This document shows positions 1 to 8,751 of a stretch of DNA of 64,000 nt, piece after piece. The notes under the pieces were generated by a model, which did not search any database, was not told the origin of the DNA, and worked only from the letters and a program-made list of their open reading frames with translations. This stretch comes from JAHEDT01 sp963825615 (GTDB lineage Bacteria > Desulfobacterota > Desulfuromonadia > Desulfuromonadales > BM103), in contig CAWGTV010000008.1 of the NCBI GenBank assembly GCA_963825615.1, forward strand, positions 248,001 through 312,000, read 5' to 3'. Each line of letters begins with the position of its first letter. The first letter of the stretch is position 1. Position numbers and translations under genes: made by a program.

Positions 1-377
1 TGCGCGACGTGCGCGGGGATGCGCAGCGCCGGCGCATCGCCCAGGTCTTGAAGGCAGTGGGCCTTGATGGCTTCGAGTGCCGCCAGGCCAACGCCCTCTC
101 CGGCGGCGAAATCCGCCGCGTGGCCCTGGCACGGGCATTGGCGCTGCACCCCCGGATGTTGTTGCTCGACGAGCCGACGGCAGGTCTTGACCGCGAGGTG
201 CTGCCGATTTTCGAGCAGTGCCTGGCGGCATTGCCTGCCCAGGGGACCACGGTCGTCATCGCCGGCCACGACGCCGACCAGCACCGCCGGCTGGGCGGCA
301 CCGCGCTGCACCTCGAGCGCGGCCGACTGGCCCCGACCATTCCGGGCGTCGTCCCCCGACAGGATGTGTGTGCCTGA
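1..377 (+). CDS. ABC transporter ATP-binding protein, C-terminal part (gene cut by window start)
   Basis: The reading frame is open to the window edge, so only about the last 125 residues are visible. The ABC signature LSGGEIRRVALARAL and the Walker B/D-loop stretch LLLDEPTAGLD are intact, followed by an H-loop-like AGHDAD; Walker A must lie upstream. The next gene, 40 bp downstream on the same strand, is mobB, so an ATPase of a molybdate or tungstate importer is the most economical guess, but the visible part cannot fix the substrate; a CbiO-type or other small-molecule importer is equally compatible. A GTG at position 9 is an internal codon and not the true start. Confidence 0.85.
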   Translation, partial: RDVRGDAQRRRIAQVLKAVGLDGFECRQANALSGGEIRRVALARALALHPRMLLLDEPTAGLDREVLPIFEQCLAALPAQGTTVVIAGHDADQHRRLGGTALHLERGRLAPTIPGVVPRQDVCA

Positions 378-417
378 GATTGAGCCTTTGCAGAGAGAAA
401 AAACATCAAGAGGGGAT

Positions 418-942
418 ATGACTATCAAAGCAATTTCGTTTGTGGCCAGGTCAGGGACCGGCAAAACCACGCTGTTGGAAGGGGTGATTGCCGCGCTGAA
501 ACACCGGGGTTACCGCGTCGGTGTCATCAAGCACGATGCGCACCGTTTCAACGTCGATCACCCTGGCAAAGACAGCTACCGGCTGACCGCCGCCGGAGCC
601 GACACCATGTTGATCTGCTCGCCAGAGAAGCTGGCCCTGGTCAAGCAGCTTGATGCGCCACCACCAATGGAGGAACTGCTGGCCACTTACTTCGATGACG
701 TCGACATTGTGCTCACGGAAGGCTACAAAACGGGGACCATGCCCAAGCTCGAAGTGCACCGCGCCGTATTGGGCAATCCCCTGCTGTGCCGAGGGGACCA
801 GCACGATCCCGCGCTGCTCGCCGTCGCTGCGGACAGCGCCCTGGAACTCGACGTACCGCGCCTTGACCTCAACGACCCGGCGGCGGTGGCGGATTTCATC
901 GAGCAGCACTTTCGCCTCGCCGAAGCCGCGCGCACCAGGTAG
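418..942 (+). CDS. mobB: Molybdopterin-guanine dinucleotide biosynthesis adapter protein MobB
   Basis: A 174-residue P-loop GTPase of the MobB family, which helps attach guanine nucleotide to molybdopterin for Mo or W enzymes such as formate dehydrogenases. Walker A (ARSGTGKTTLLEGVI) starts at about residue 9. The family blocks VGVIKHDAH, DSYRLTAAGAD and VLTEGYK follow in the usual order. ATG 418 was chosen because an AGAGGGG ribosome binding site sits just upstream and the protein then starts directly with the P-loop strand; the frame is open further 5' but that part overlaps the ABC ATPase gene. It probably forms an operon with that gene. Confidence 0.9.
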   Translation: MTIKAISFVARSGTGKTTLLEGVIAALKHRGYRVGVIKHDAHRFNVDHPGKDSYRLTAAGADTMLICSPEKLALVKQLDAPPPMEELLATYFDDVDIVLTEGYKTGTMPKLEVHRAVLGNPLLCRGDQHDPALLAVAADSALELDVPRLDLNDPAAVADFIEQHFRLAEAARTR

Positions 943-1012
943 GCTGGTGCTGCACACACGCTGAGCAGCCCCCGCCGGAGCCGGCAGCGGCAGGTTCGCA
1001 AGGCCACAAGGC

Positions 1013-1044
1013 AACGGCGCGACTCTTGGCAGGGTCGCGCCGTT
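1013..1044. terminator. Bidirectional hairpin terminator between mobB and the aminotransferase gene
   Basis: An 11-bp perfect stem (AACGGCGCGAC at 1013-1023 with GTCGCGCCGTT at 1034-1044) encloses a 10-base loop. It lies between the 3' ends of two convergent genes. The flanks are only moderately T-rich (GTTTCAATTTC on the plus side), so it may serve both directions with partial efficiency. Confidence 0.6.
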
Positions 1045-1091
1045 TCAATTTCTCGAAACCGCTTGCCACGGAGCAGGCGCCCCGCCAGCCT

Positions 1092-1961
1092 TCACGCCAA
1101 TTTCCCCATATCCCGGTGCAGTGCTTCACGCAAGTGCCAGGCAATCGGTCCCACCTGCCCCTGGTTGATGGTGAACTCGTCAACCTTGACGACGGGCATC
1201 ACCTCCAGCGAGGTGGAGGTGATAAAGACCTCTTCAGCGAACTTCAAGTCCTGCAGTTTGAATTCGCCGGTGATCACCCGCAGATTCAACTGCTCTTCGC
1301 ACAGGCGCATGATCGTTGCGCGGGTCACCCCTTCGAGTAAACCGGTGGAGGCATCCGGGGTAAAAACCCACTTGTCCTTGGTCCAGAAGATATTCGAGGA
1401 AGCACCCTCGCAGATATGCTCCTTGTTGTTGAGCATGATCACCTCGAAGGCGCCCGCGGCCCTGGCTTCCAGCTTGCCCAGCAAGCTGTTGAGGTTGCTG
1501 ATCGACTTGATTTTCGGGTTGATCGCTTCGGGTGCGTTCCTGCGGGTCTGGGCCACGCGCAGGTGAATCCCTTCCCGGTAGCTGGCACTGTCGAAGCCCT
1601 GAAACTCCCGGCCGATAACCAGGCAGGTCAGGTCATTGTCCATGTTGCGCTGGAACCCGATCTGCCCTTTCCCCCTGGTGATGGTGATACGGTAGTAGGC
1701 ATCGTGCAAACCGTTTTTTTCCCGCAGTTCGAGCAGGATCGCCTCGAGTTCCTGCTGGGTGAAGGTCATCGGGTAGCAAAGTGCCTGCGCCGACTGCAGC
1801 AACCGCTGGTAGTGTTGCGGGAACTGGTACAGCCGCGCACCGATGGAACGAAAGCTCTCAAAGATGCCGTCACCGTACAAGAAACCCTGGTCGAAGACGG
1901 ACACCATCGCTTCATCACTTTTGACGAAGGCCCCATTCAAATACACATAATCCATACGCAA
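1092..1961 (-). CDS. ilvE: Class IV aminotransferase, probable branched-chain amino acid aminotransferase
   Basis: A 289-residue fold-type IV PLP enzyme. The N-terminal block VYLNGAFVKSDEAMVSVFDQGFL, shown here in parts, and GDGIFESFR are typical. The PLP lysine lies in INPKIKSISNLNSLL, and the phosphate-binding EGASSNIFW and GLLEGVTRATIMRL motifs follow. The family exchanges amino groups between branched-chain amino acids and 2-oxoglutarate; D-amino acid aminotransferase and aminodeoxychorismate lyase share the fold and cannot be fully excluded by eye. Translation may start at Met1 or Met3 (1955). It stands alone, divergent from the SulP gene. Confidence 0.8.
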   Translation of the reverse strand: MRMDYVYLNGAFVKSDEAMVSVFDQGFLYGDGIFESFRSIGARLYQFPQHYQRLLQSAQALCYPMTFTQQELEAILLELREKNGLHDAYYRITITRGKGQIGFQRNMDNDLTCLVIGREFQGFDSASYREGIHLRVAQTRRNAPEAINPKIKSISNLNSLLGKLEARAAGAFEVIMLNNKEHICEGASSNIFWTKDKWVFTPDASTGLLEGVTRATIMRLCEEQLNLRVITGEFKLQDLKFAEEVFITSTSLEVMPVVKVDEFTINQGQVGPIAWHLREALHRDMGKLA

Positions 1962-2248
1962 CTCCCCATGACAGCCAGGATGTTATTGGTTAAGCAGAGT
2001 TTAGCCGAAAGCAGAGAGGCTGCAAAGAGCCGCAGAAATTTCTCCTGATCAAGCGGCCTGAACTTTCTCTGGGCAAACCTCTGCCACAGATTTTTTTGTT
2101 GCTTTAGCGCATCATGGGAGTAATATCCGAATTCTTCAGATGGACAAGACCGCTCCTGCAGGCCCTGCCCAAATTTTCCGCCGACACCTGGACACACCGC
2201 CCTCGCTGCCGACGGACATCGTTGACTTCTGAATTCAGAGGATAGCGC
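1962..2248. other. Divergent intergenic region, ilvE / sulP
   Basis: About 290 bases between two divergent genes. I see no convincing riboswitch or inverted repeat. The sulP side has a GAGGATAG stretch just upstream of its ATG that serves as ribosome binding site. Promoters for both genes should lie here but none could be assigned with confidence. Confidence 0.4.
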
Positions 2249-3985
2249 ATGTCCCAACACCTGTTTGTTCCGAAGCTCTGGAGTTGCTTGCGGGAAGGTT
2301 ATACCCGGCAGCAACTGACCAAGGACCTCCTGGCCGGCATCATCGTCGGCATCGTCGCCTTGCCGCTGGCCATTGCTTTCGGCATCGCCTCTGGCGTGAA
2401 ACCCGAGCAGGGCCTCTACACGGCTATCATTGCCGGCTTTATCATCTCTGCCCTCAGCGGCAGCCGGGTGCAGATCGGCGGTCCGACCGGGGCCTTCATT
2501 GTCATCGTCTACGACATCGTGCAGCGGTTCGGCTACAACGGTTTGGCCATTGCGACCATCCTAGCCGGCGGCCTGCTGATCGTTATGGGGTTGGCCAGGC
2601 TCGGTGCGGTCATCAAGTTCATCCCCTACCCGGTTACGGTCGGCTTCACCAGTGGCATTGCCCTGATAATCTTTACCGGCCAGATTCGCGACCTGCTGGG
2701 TTTGCACATGGAGCAGGTCCCCTCCGAATTCATCCACAAGCTGTCTGCCTACAGTACGCATCTGTCGTCATTCTCGCTCCCGGCAACGCTGGTCGGCATG
2801 AGTACGGTTTGCATTATTCTTTGCTGGCCGCGGGTCACCCATCGCATTCCCGGTTCACTCATTGCAATCCTCGCCACGACGGCCGTCGTCGCCGGCTTCG
2901 ATCTACCAGTCGCCACGATCGGCAGCCGCTTCGGCGAGGTACCGGCAACTTTGCCGATGCCGCACCTTCCGTCATGGCCAGGGTGGCATGAACTGACCAG
3001 GCTGTTTTCTCCGGCTCTGACCATCGCCATCCTGGCCGGAGTCGAATCGCTGCTCTCGGCAGTGGTTGCCGATGGCATGACCGAGCGCCGGCATCGCAGC
3101 AACATGGAGCTCGTCGCGCAGGGGGTTGCCAACCTGGCCTCCCCGCTGTTCGGCGGCATCCCTGCAACCGGTGCGATTGCCCGAACGGCCACGAACATCA
3201 AGAACGGCGGGCGGACACCTATCGCCGGGATGATCCACGCCATGACCCTGATGTTGATTCTCATGTTTTTCGGTAAGTGGGCGGCGCTGATCCCCATGCC
3301 GACCCTGGCCGGCATCCTGGTCGTGGTTGCCTGGAACATGAGTGAAGCTCACCTTTTTCTCAGGCTACTGCATGGCCCCCGCGGAGACGTACTGGTCCTA
3401 CTGTCCACCTTTGGCCTGACAGTGCTGATCGACCTGACCGTGGCAATTCAGGTTGGCATGGTCCTGGCTGCGTTTCTCTTTATGCAGCGGATGGCGGAGA
3501 CAACCCAGGTCGGCTTCATCACCCGGGAACTGCGTGGTGATGAAGATGAAGACGCTGAGGATCAGAACAGCCTGCGTTATCGCGAGGTCCCGACAGGGGT
3601 GGAAGTCTTCGAGATCAACGGGCCGTTCTTTTTTGGCGCCGCCGACAAGTTCAAAAATGCCCTTGTTGAAATAAGTGCTCCGCCTATGGTTCTGGTCCTG
3701 CGCATGCGCCATGCCCTGACCCTGGACGCCACAGCGTTACAGGCCCTGGAGAGCGTGCTGTCTCGAAGTCGGCGGAACGGCACACAGCTGGTGCTTTCAG
3801 GCGTGCATGCCCAACCCCTGCTCGTCATGGAGCGCGCCGGTTTCCTGCAGGACATCGGCATGGACAATGTACTGGGGAATATTGATGACGCCCTCAACCG
3901 GGCCCGAGCCATCCTCGGCCTGCCTGCGCAGGCACGCTCCCTCCCGTATGTGCCGACTGTCGATAGAGAGACTGACAAACGCTGA
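2249..3985 (+). CDS. SulP family inorganic anion transporter with STAS domain
   Basis: A 578-residue SLC26/SulP protein. About 12 hydrophobic segments occupy residues 25-425, with the family signature region GIIVGIVALPLAIAFGIASG near residue 30 and the conserved QIGGPTGAFIVIV block around residue 75. A C-terminal STAS domain runs from about residue 445 (GVEVFEINGPFFFGAADKF) to 550. Members move sulfate, bicarbonate or other anions with H+ or Na+; the substrate is not readable from sequence. It starts with ATG after GAGGATAG and has no obvious operon partner. Confidence 0.92.
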   Translation: MSQHLFVPKLWSCLREGYTRQQLTKDLLAGIIVGIVALPLAIAFGIASGVKPEQGLYTAIIAGFIISALSGSRVQIGGPTGAFIVIVYDIVQRFGYNGLAIATILAGGLLIVMGLARLGAVIKFIPYPVTVGFTSGIALIIFTGQIRDLLGLHMEQVPSEFIHKLSAYSTHLSSFSLPATLVGMSTVCIILCWPRVTHRIPGSLIAILATTAVVAGFDLPVATIGSRFGEVPATLPMPHLPSWPGWHELTRLFSPALTIAILAGVESLLSAVVADGMTERRHRSNMELVAQGVANLASPLFGGIPATGAIARTATNIKNGGRTPIAGMIHAMTLMLILMFFGKWAALIPMPTLAGILVVVAWNMSEAHLFLRLLHGPRGDVLVLLSTFGLTVLIDLTVAIQVGMVLAAFLFMQRMAETTQVGFITRELRGDEDEDAEDQNSLRYREVPTGVEVFEINGPFFFGAADKFKNALVEISAPPMVLVLRMRHALTLDATALQALESVLSRSRRNGTQLVLSGVHAQPLLVMERAGFLQDIGMDNVLGNIDDALNRARAILGLPAQARSLPYVPTVDRETDKR

Positions 3986-4210
3986 CCGACAGTTTATTAA
4001 ATGCCCTGCATGCTGACGCTGACCGAACAGCAAAACTTTCCCTCTTCGCGGCAGCATGAAAAAGGCGACCTCTATCCATCAGACAAATTATTTGCCCAGT
4101 AATTCTGTTAATTATTAATCTTCTGCCCGGTCTTGCCGCAGCTTAAATAACGCAATCTATTGCCACGAGTGCTATACTTCAATGCACAAAGAGATAATCT
4201 TGGGAGGATT

Positions 4211-4579
4211 ATGAACAAACATGTTCTTGTTATCGATGACGACCCTGTGCTGTTGGCAATGGCCAGCGATTCTCTCGTCGATGCCGGCTTCACCGTTTCA
4301 ACAGCTGACTGCGGCATCTATTCCAACAACATCATTTACGGCAGCAAGCCACCCGACCTGATCGTGCTCGATGTCATCATGCCGCTCATGTCCGGCGTCA
4401 AGAAGGCCAAACTGCTCAAGCAGCGCGGAAAAAGCGCCCATATCCCGATCATCCTCATGTCCTCCAAGGAGGAACAGGAGCTCAAAACCCTGGCAGAGGA
4501 AGCCGGGGTCAATGATTACCTGCGCAAACCCTTTACGGCAGAACAACTGGTGGCAAAGATCAAAAAGCTTCTGGTTTAA
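4211..4579 (+). CDS. Single-domain response regulator (CheY-like receiver)
   Basis: A 122-residue stand-alone receiver domain. The acidic pocket is VIDDDP near residue 8, the phosphoacceptor is Asp54 in LIVLDVIMP, the switch Ser/Thr lies in IILMSSKEE, and the conserved Lys is in YLRKPF. There is no output domain, so it acts by protein contact or in a phosphorelay. ATG 4211 follows a strong GGGAGG; the open frame further upstream is not expected to be translated. A -10-like TATACT lies about 30 bases upstream. The next gene is a (p)ppGpp-synthetase fusion 170 bp downstream; a functional link is only suggested by position. Confidence 0.92.
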   Translation: MNKHVLVIDDDPVLLAMASDSLVDAGFTVSTADCGIYSNNIIYGSKPPDLIVLDVIMPLMSGVKKAKLLKQRGKSAHIPIILMSSKEEQELKTLAEEAGVNDYLRKPFTAEQLVAKIKKLLV

Positions 4580-4626
4580 CCCTTCGGTCCACCGTACTAA
4601 CAATCATCGATGCACTCTCCGTCAAG

Positions 4627-4672
4627 GACCTTGCCTCACACTCATCTTCGACCTTGCCTCACGCTCATCTTC
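4627..4672. repeat. Tandem direct repeat, two 23-bp copies
   Basis: Two adjacent copies of GACCTTGCCTCACACTCATC plus TTC differ at one base (A/G). They lie in the 170-bp gap between the response regulator and the RelA/SpoT-domain gene. A 10-bp palindrome TGCACGTGCA follows at 4704-4713. No function can be assigned. Confidence 0.7.
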
Positions 4673-4751
4673 GCTTAAACTGTAATAGTTACCAATTTTT
4701 GGGTGCACGTGCATCTGCTGTCAGCATGGATCTCTTTTCTTGGAGTACTGC

Positions 4752-5987
4752 ATGAAGAACCGCTCAGCCAAGCAAGCCCCGCTCCCGGACCGGACAAGGG
4801 TCAAAGCGCTTTACGAGCAGCAAGTGCCCTTACACAAGGCGGCCCTGCAACAGCTTGCCCAAGACGTGCGCCTGATCCTTGAACAACAGGGTCTCACCCC
4901 CTCCATCAAGTATCGCGTGAAAAGTTTTGATGCTTATTACGACAAGCTGCGCAAGCTAAAAAGTGAGGACGCCATGCGCCGCAACGCGATGATTAGTGAC
5001 TTTTTCGGCCTGAGGATTGTCTGTCCCTTTCTCGAGGACATTGAAACTGTCTCCGGTCTGCTGGCCACCCATTTCGAAGTCATTGAAACCGAACGCAAGG
5101 CCAACCAGCATTCATTTCGTGAATTCGGCTACGATTCGGTGCACCTTGGCATTCGTCTCGAGACCCTGCAAGAGGGACGCCTGATGCCAGGAGTCGTCAA
5201 AATCTGCGAAATTCAGCTGCGGACCATCTTGCAGGATGCCTGGGCCGAAGTGGAACATGAGCTGGTCTATAAATCCGACATCTCGCTGCCCAACCAGTCG
5301 ATTCGGCGCAAGCTGGCGTCACTGAATGCCACCCTGACCCTTTCGGACCTGATCTTTCAGGAGATCCGCGACTACCAGAAAGAACTTCGTCAACACGGGC
5401 GCAAGCGCCGCGCTACCATTGAACAGGGGACCGATGACCAGGATTTTATCGCCATTTCCCATCCCACGACCTCGAACCCACCGGCCCGGATCGGGCCGAT
5501 TCCGTTAACGATGGCCAGTCACCTGGAAAAAACCATGCTGCGAGCTCTGGAAGCCCACAGCAACCACGACTTGGAAAACGCCATCACCCTCTATGGTCAA
5601 CTGCTCGGCATGAAACTCGACCGCAAAATGCGCGGGTTGGTCTACAACCACCGCGGCATGGCGTTTTTTGCCATGGGTCAGCACCGGCGGGCGCTTAACG
5701 ATTTTTCCAGCGCCATCAGGTACGATCCGGACAGCGACCGGGGTTATGCCAATCGCGGACTCTGCTACCGCGTCCTGAAAAAATATGTCCGAGCCCTGCA
5801 GGATTTCGATCTGGCACTGAAAATCAACCCGACGCGACCCGACAGCTACTTCGGCCGGGCCCAGACCTGTTACGATATGCGCAAATACGATCAGGCCCGG
5901 GACGATTGCGAAAAAGCCCTCAACATCCAATCCGGGTATCAACCGGCCAGGGACATGATCAAGGCCATGCAGGGCAAGGTGAGCTAG
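4752..5987 (+). CDS. RelA/SpoT-domain (p)ppGpp synthetase fused to TPR repeats
   Basis: A 411-residue protein with two parts. Residues about 30-195 are a RelA/SpoT synthetase domain: YRVKSFDAYYDKLRK, the Mg-binding Asp region ISDFFGLRIVC, GYDSVHLGI, and the catalytic-Glu motif CEIQLRTILQDAWAEVEHEL near residue 153. There is no HD hydrolase domain and no TGS/ACT, so it is a small alarmone synthetase type. Residues about 255-405 hold three to four TPR units (NHRGMAFFAMGQHRRALNDF, YANRGLCYRVLKKYVRALQD and others), giving a protein-binding tail. ATG 4752 is preceded by TTGGAG; an upstream in-frame TTG at 4740 is less likely. Confidence 0.9.
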   Translation: MKNRSAKQAPLPDRTRVKALYEQQVPLHKAALQQLAQDVRLILEQQGLTPSIKYRVKSFDAYYDKLRKLKSEDAMRRNAMISDFFGLRIVCPFLEDIETVSGLLATHFEVIETERKANQHSFREFGYDSVHLGIRLETLQEGRLMPGVVKICEIQLRTILQDAWAEVEHELVYKSDISLPNQSIRRKLASLNATLTLSDLIFQEIRDYQKELRQHGRKRRATIEQGTDDQDFIAISHPTTSNPPARIGPIPLTMASHLEKTMLRALEAHSNHDLENAITLYGQLLGMKLDRKMRGLVYNHRGMAFFAMGQHRRALNDFSSAIRYDPDSDRGYANRGLCYRVLKKYVRALQDFDLALKINPTRPDSYFGRAQTCYDMRKYDQARDDCEKALNIQSGYQPARDMIKAMQGKVS

Positions 5988-6080
5988 CCCTCGCGACCTG
6001 AAAAATCTTGTGGCCCACACCGGCAAGCGTTATCATGCAGAAAAGCCATAAACATATGACCTCCTTCCCGCTTGATCGTG

Positions 6081-6618
6081 ATGCCCGATAAAAACACATT
6101 CGACGAACTGCGGCAACAGACCGAAATTGCCGTGCGCAAGGCAGAAAACCGTGCCCGCAACTTTTACAGTCTCAAGCTTCCCGAGGCCGCGATCGACTTC
6201 ACACTGCGTGGCCGATGTGCCGGCCAGGCCAGGATCGACCGCAACGGCCGCACCTGTCTGCGCATCAATCTGCAACTTTTGTCAGAAAATCGCGATGATT
6301 TCCTGCTGCAAACCATTCCACACGAAGTGGCCCACCTGGTCGTCAATTGGCAGGTGCGCAAACAACGGCAGCGCCCCCGCCCCCATGGCCCGGAATGGCA
6401 GACGGTCATGCAGGATTGCTTCGGTCTCGCTCCGACGCGCTGTCACAGCTACCAGACCAGCCCAGCCCGGGTCGTATCAAGACCTTTTGTGTACCTGTGC
6501 ACCTGTCGCGAGCATCACCTCACCGGCCTCATGCACAACACGGATCACCCACAGTTATCAAGCCCACTGCAAGGCTTGCAACTCCCCTATCCAGTTCATT
6601 GCAAAGCAGGCACCATGA
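6081..6618 (+). pseudogene. SprT-like zinc metalloprotein, frameshifted
   Basis: The product matches the SprT family: HEVAHLV zinc motif at about residue 80, an extra His in PHGPEW, then a C-terminal zinc ribbon. In the starting frame the first Cys pair is present (YLCTCREHH) but the second is lost. Moving to the next frame at about 6540 restores HNRITHSYQAHCKACNSP and a stop at 6618, giving the normal length of about 178 residues. One surplus base in the run AACACGG explains this. The gene is either inactivated or carries a sequencing error. A start at 6081 (ATG) is assumed; TTG 6072 and GTG 6078 are alternatives. Confidence 0.75.
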
Positions 6619-6702
6619 CGTCTCTGGCCTGGCCTTTTCAGTGCTACGATTTCAACATTCGTAACACTTTTTGCTTGACCAGTCCTCGCCGGCAAAACTA
6701 AA

Positions 6703-6731
6703 GTGTTACAAAAACGGATTTTGTGTAACGC
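6703..6731. promoter_or_regulatory. Candidate NikR-type operator upstream of the ECF transporter
   Basis: GTGTTAC (6703-6709) and GTAACGC (6725-6731) form an imperfect inverted repeat with a 15-base spacer; a further GTAACAC lies at 6661-6667. The half-sites resemble the GTGTTAC/GTAACAC NikR signal described for deltaproteobacteria. It sits about 115 bp upstream of cbiM. Spacing is slightly longer than I recall for the consensus, so this is a candidate only. Confidence 0.45.
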
Positions 6732-6844
6732 GACAACTCCCGTCCCGTTTATGTCACAGCGTCTTGCATGTCCCGTCGTCATTGAACAACCGCGCTGCGA
6801 TATGCGCTGAACCCCCGAAAGATCTGCAGCACAAGGATTTAACC

Positions 6845-7889
6845 ATGCACATGGCAGACGCTCTCGTCTCTCCCGTTGTTGGCGGGACCCTCTGGGCCGC
6901 TTCAGCGGCAACGATCGCCTACTGTTCAGCGCGAGTGCGCAGAGACCCTTGACGAGCGCAAAGTGCCACTCATGGGGGTCCTCGGCGCATTCGTTTTCGC
7001 AGCCCAGATGATCAACTTCACCATCCCGGCGACCGGCTCGAGCGGTCATCTCGGCGGCGGCCTGCTGCTGGCCATACTGCTCGGCCCTTCGGCGGCATTT
7101 CTGACTATCGCCTCGGTCCTGATGGTACAGGCGCTGTTCTTCGCCGACGGCGGGCTGCTCGCTCTGGGGTGCAACATCATCAATCTCGGGGCCTTTCCGG
7201 CATTTATCGCCTACCCGTTCATCTACAAGAAGATGGTCGGCCGCAGTCCGCGCCAGTCGCGCATGGTGCTTGCTGCGATCATCGCCGCGGTGGTCGGCCT
7301 TCAATTCGGCTCTCTCGGCGTCGTGCTGGAGACGGTCGCCTCCGGAGTGGCAGCCCTGCCGTTCAAAACTTTTCTCCTGCTGATGCAGCCGATCCACCTG
7401 GCCATCGGCATCGTCGAAGGGGTGGTGACCGCGCTCGTGGTCTCTTTCGTCTACCGCGCCCGGCCGGAAGTTCTGAAGAGCGTACTGCAGGACAAACCGC
7501 TTGGCGATATGCCGGTGCGCTCCCTGCTGACCGCCTTTCTGGGCGCTGCGCTGCTGATCAGCGGAGTGCTTTCCTGGTATGCCTCGGAATACCCGGATGG
7601 GCTCGAATGGTCCATTGCCAAAATCACGGGTTCCGGGGAACTGCCGGAGACAGGACAGTCTGAGCAAGGTCAGCTAGCCGCCATCCAAGAGAAAACAGCT
7701 CTGTTTCCCGGCTACGGGCTGCCTGCCGGGGGGGATGTTGTGGATGCACCTTCATCACCTGGTCGAGAACGCCTCGGCAAGAGTCTCGCCGGAGTCGTCG
7801 GCGGCACGATCATCCTAGGCCTCTGTATCCTGACCGGCATCTTCCTGAAAAAAAGACCCCATGGTCATCAGATCAAGACCAAGCGCTGA
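6845..7889 (+). pseudogene. cbiM: Cobalt/nickel ECF transporter S component CbiM with PDGLE (NikN-like) domain, frameshifted
   Basis: The substrate-binding membrane component of an energy-coupling factor transporter. The metal-chelating N-terminus MHMADALVSPVVGG is intact. The first frame ends at a TGA at 6951; removing one C from CCC at 6946-6948 rejoins it to LDERKVPLMGVLGAFVFAAQ and the rest of the six-helix domain. A C-terminal PDGLEWSI element and one more membrane helix (residues about 250-335) mark fusion with a NikN/CbiN-like part. The extra base is either a sequencing error or an inactivating mutation. It leads a three-gene operon with cbiQ and cbiO. Confidence 0.85.
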
Positions 7890-7934
7890 GAGCAAGGACC
7901 AGCCGGAGCGTTCCGGCCATAGCGGAGATAAATC

Positions 7935-8751
7935 ATGCTGGCGATAGACGGCTCTTTCTTCGACTTCAAACAACTCGATCTGCTGGCCATGCGGCAAACG
8001 CCCGTGCACCGTCTCGACCCTCGGGCCAAGGTATTGACAACTATCGGCTTCATCCTCTGCGTGGTCTCCTTCGGGCGTTATGAGATTTCCGCCATGCTGC
8101 CTTTTCTGATCTATCCTGCCGCTTTAATGGCTGTCGGCGATCTGCCTGTCGGCTACATCCTGCGCAAGATCGCGATCGTGATCCCCGTTCGCCCTGGTCA
8201 TCGGAATCTTTAATCCGATATTCGACCGGCAGGTGCTCATGCAGCTCGGCCCATTCGATATCTGGGGCGGCTGGATTTCCTGCATTTCAATTCTCCTCCG
8301 TGCCATCCTGACCGCCAGTGTCGCTATTATCCTCGTGGCCGTAACCGGCTTTCCGGCCATCTGCGAAGCCCTCGAAAAGCTGGGCATGCCGAAAGTCTTT
8401 GCCGTGCAGCTGCTCTTCCTCTACCGCTACATTTTTGTTTTGACTGATGAAGGAGTGCGTACGGCACGAGCACGGCAACTGCGCACCTTCGGCAAGAGAG
8501 GATTCGGCATGCGCCAGTTCGGCTCCATGGTCGGGCACCTGCTGCTACGAACCTGGGACCGGGCTGAGCGTATCCACATGGCGATGCTGGCCCGTGGTTT
8601 TACCGGCGAGTTTCACACCACGCGGCCGCCAAGCCAGCTCGGCCGTGCGGAATTATTCTTCATGGGCGGGTGGGTCGCTCTCTTTATCCTGTTACGACTT
8701 TTCAACGCTCCGCAGCTGCTCGGCGGCCTTTTCACGGGAAACTTGCCATGA
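7935..8751 (+). pseudogene. cbiQ: ECF transporter T component CbiQ, frameshifted
   Basis: The transmembrane coupling subunit. The N-terminal part (HRLDPRAKVLTTIGFILCVV) reads to about residue 83. One surplus C in CCCC at 8183-8186 then shifts the frame; deleting it joins VIPFALVIGIFNPIFDRQV to the downstream part, which contains the helical coupling stretch with ARARQLRTFGKRG and MAMLARGFTGEF (the Ala-Arg-Gly motif that contacts the ATPase). The total repaired length is about 271 residues, normal for CbiQ. The stop overlaps the cbiO start as ATGA. Confidence 0.85.

Noticed and set aside
6930..6960. Programmed +1 frameshift in cbiM like prfB
   Set aside because: The slip site lacks the CTT-TGA-C context and an upstream Shine-Dalgarno-like stimulator; the two following genes also need one base removed at sites without stops, so base-calling error or mutation is simpler.
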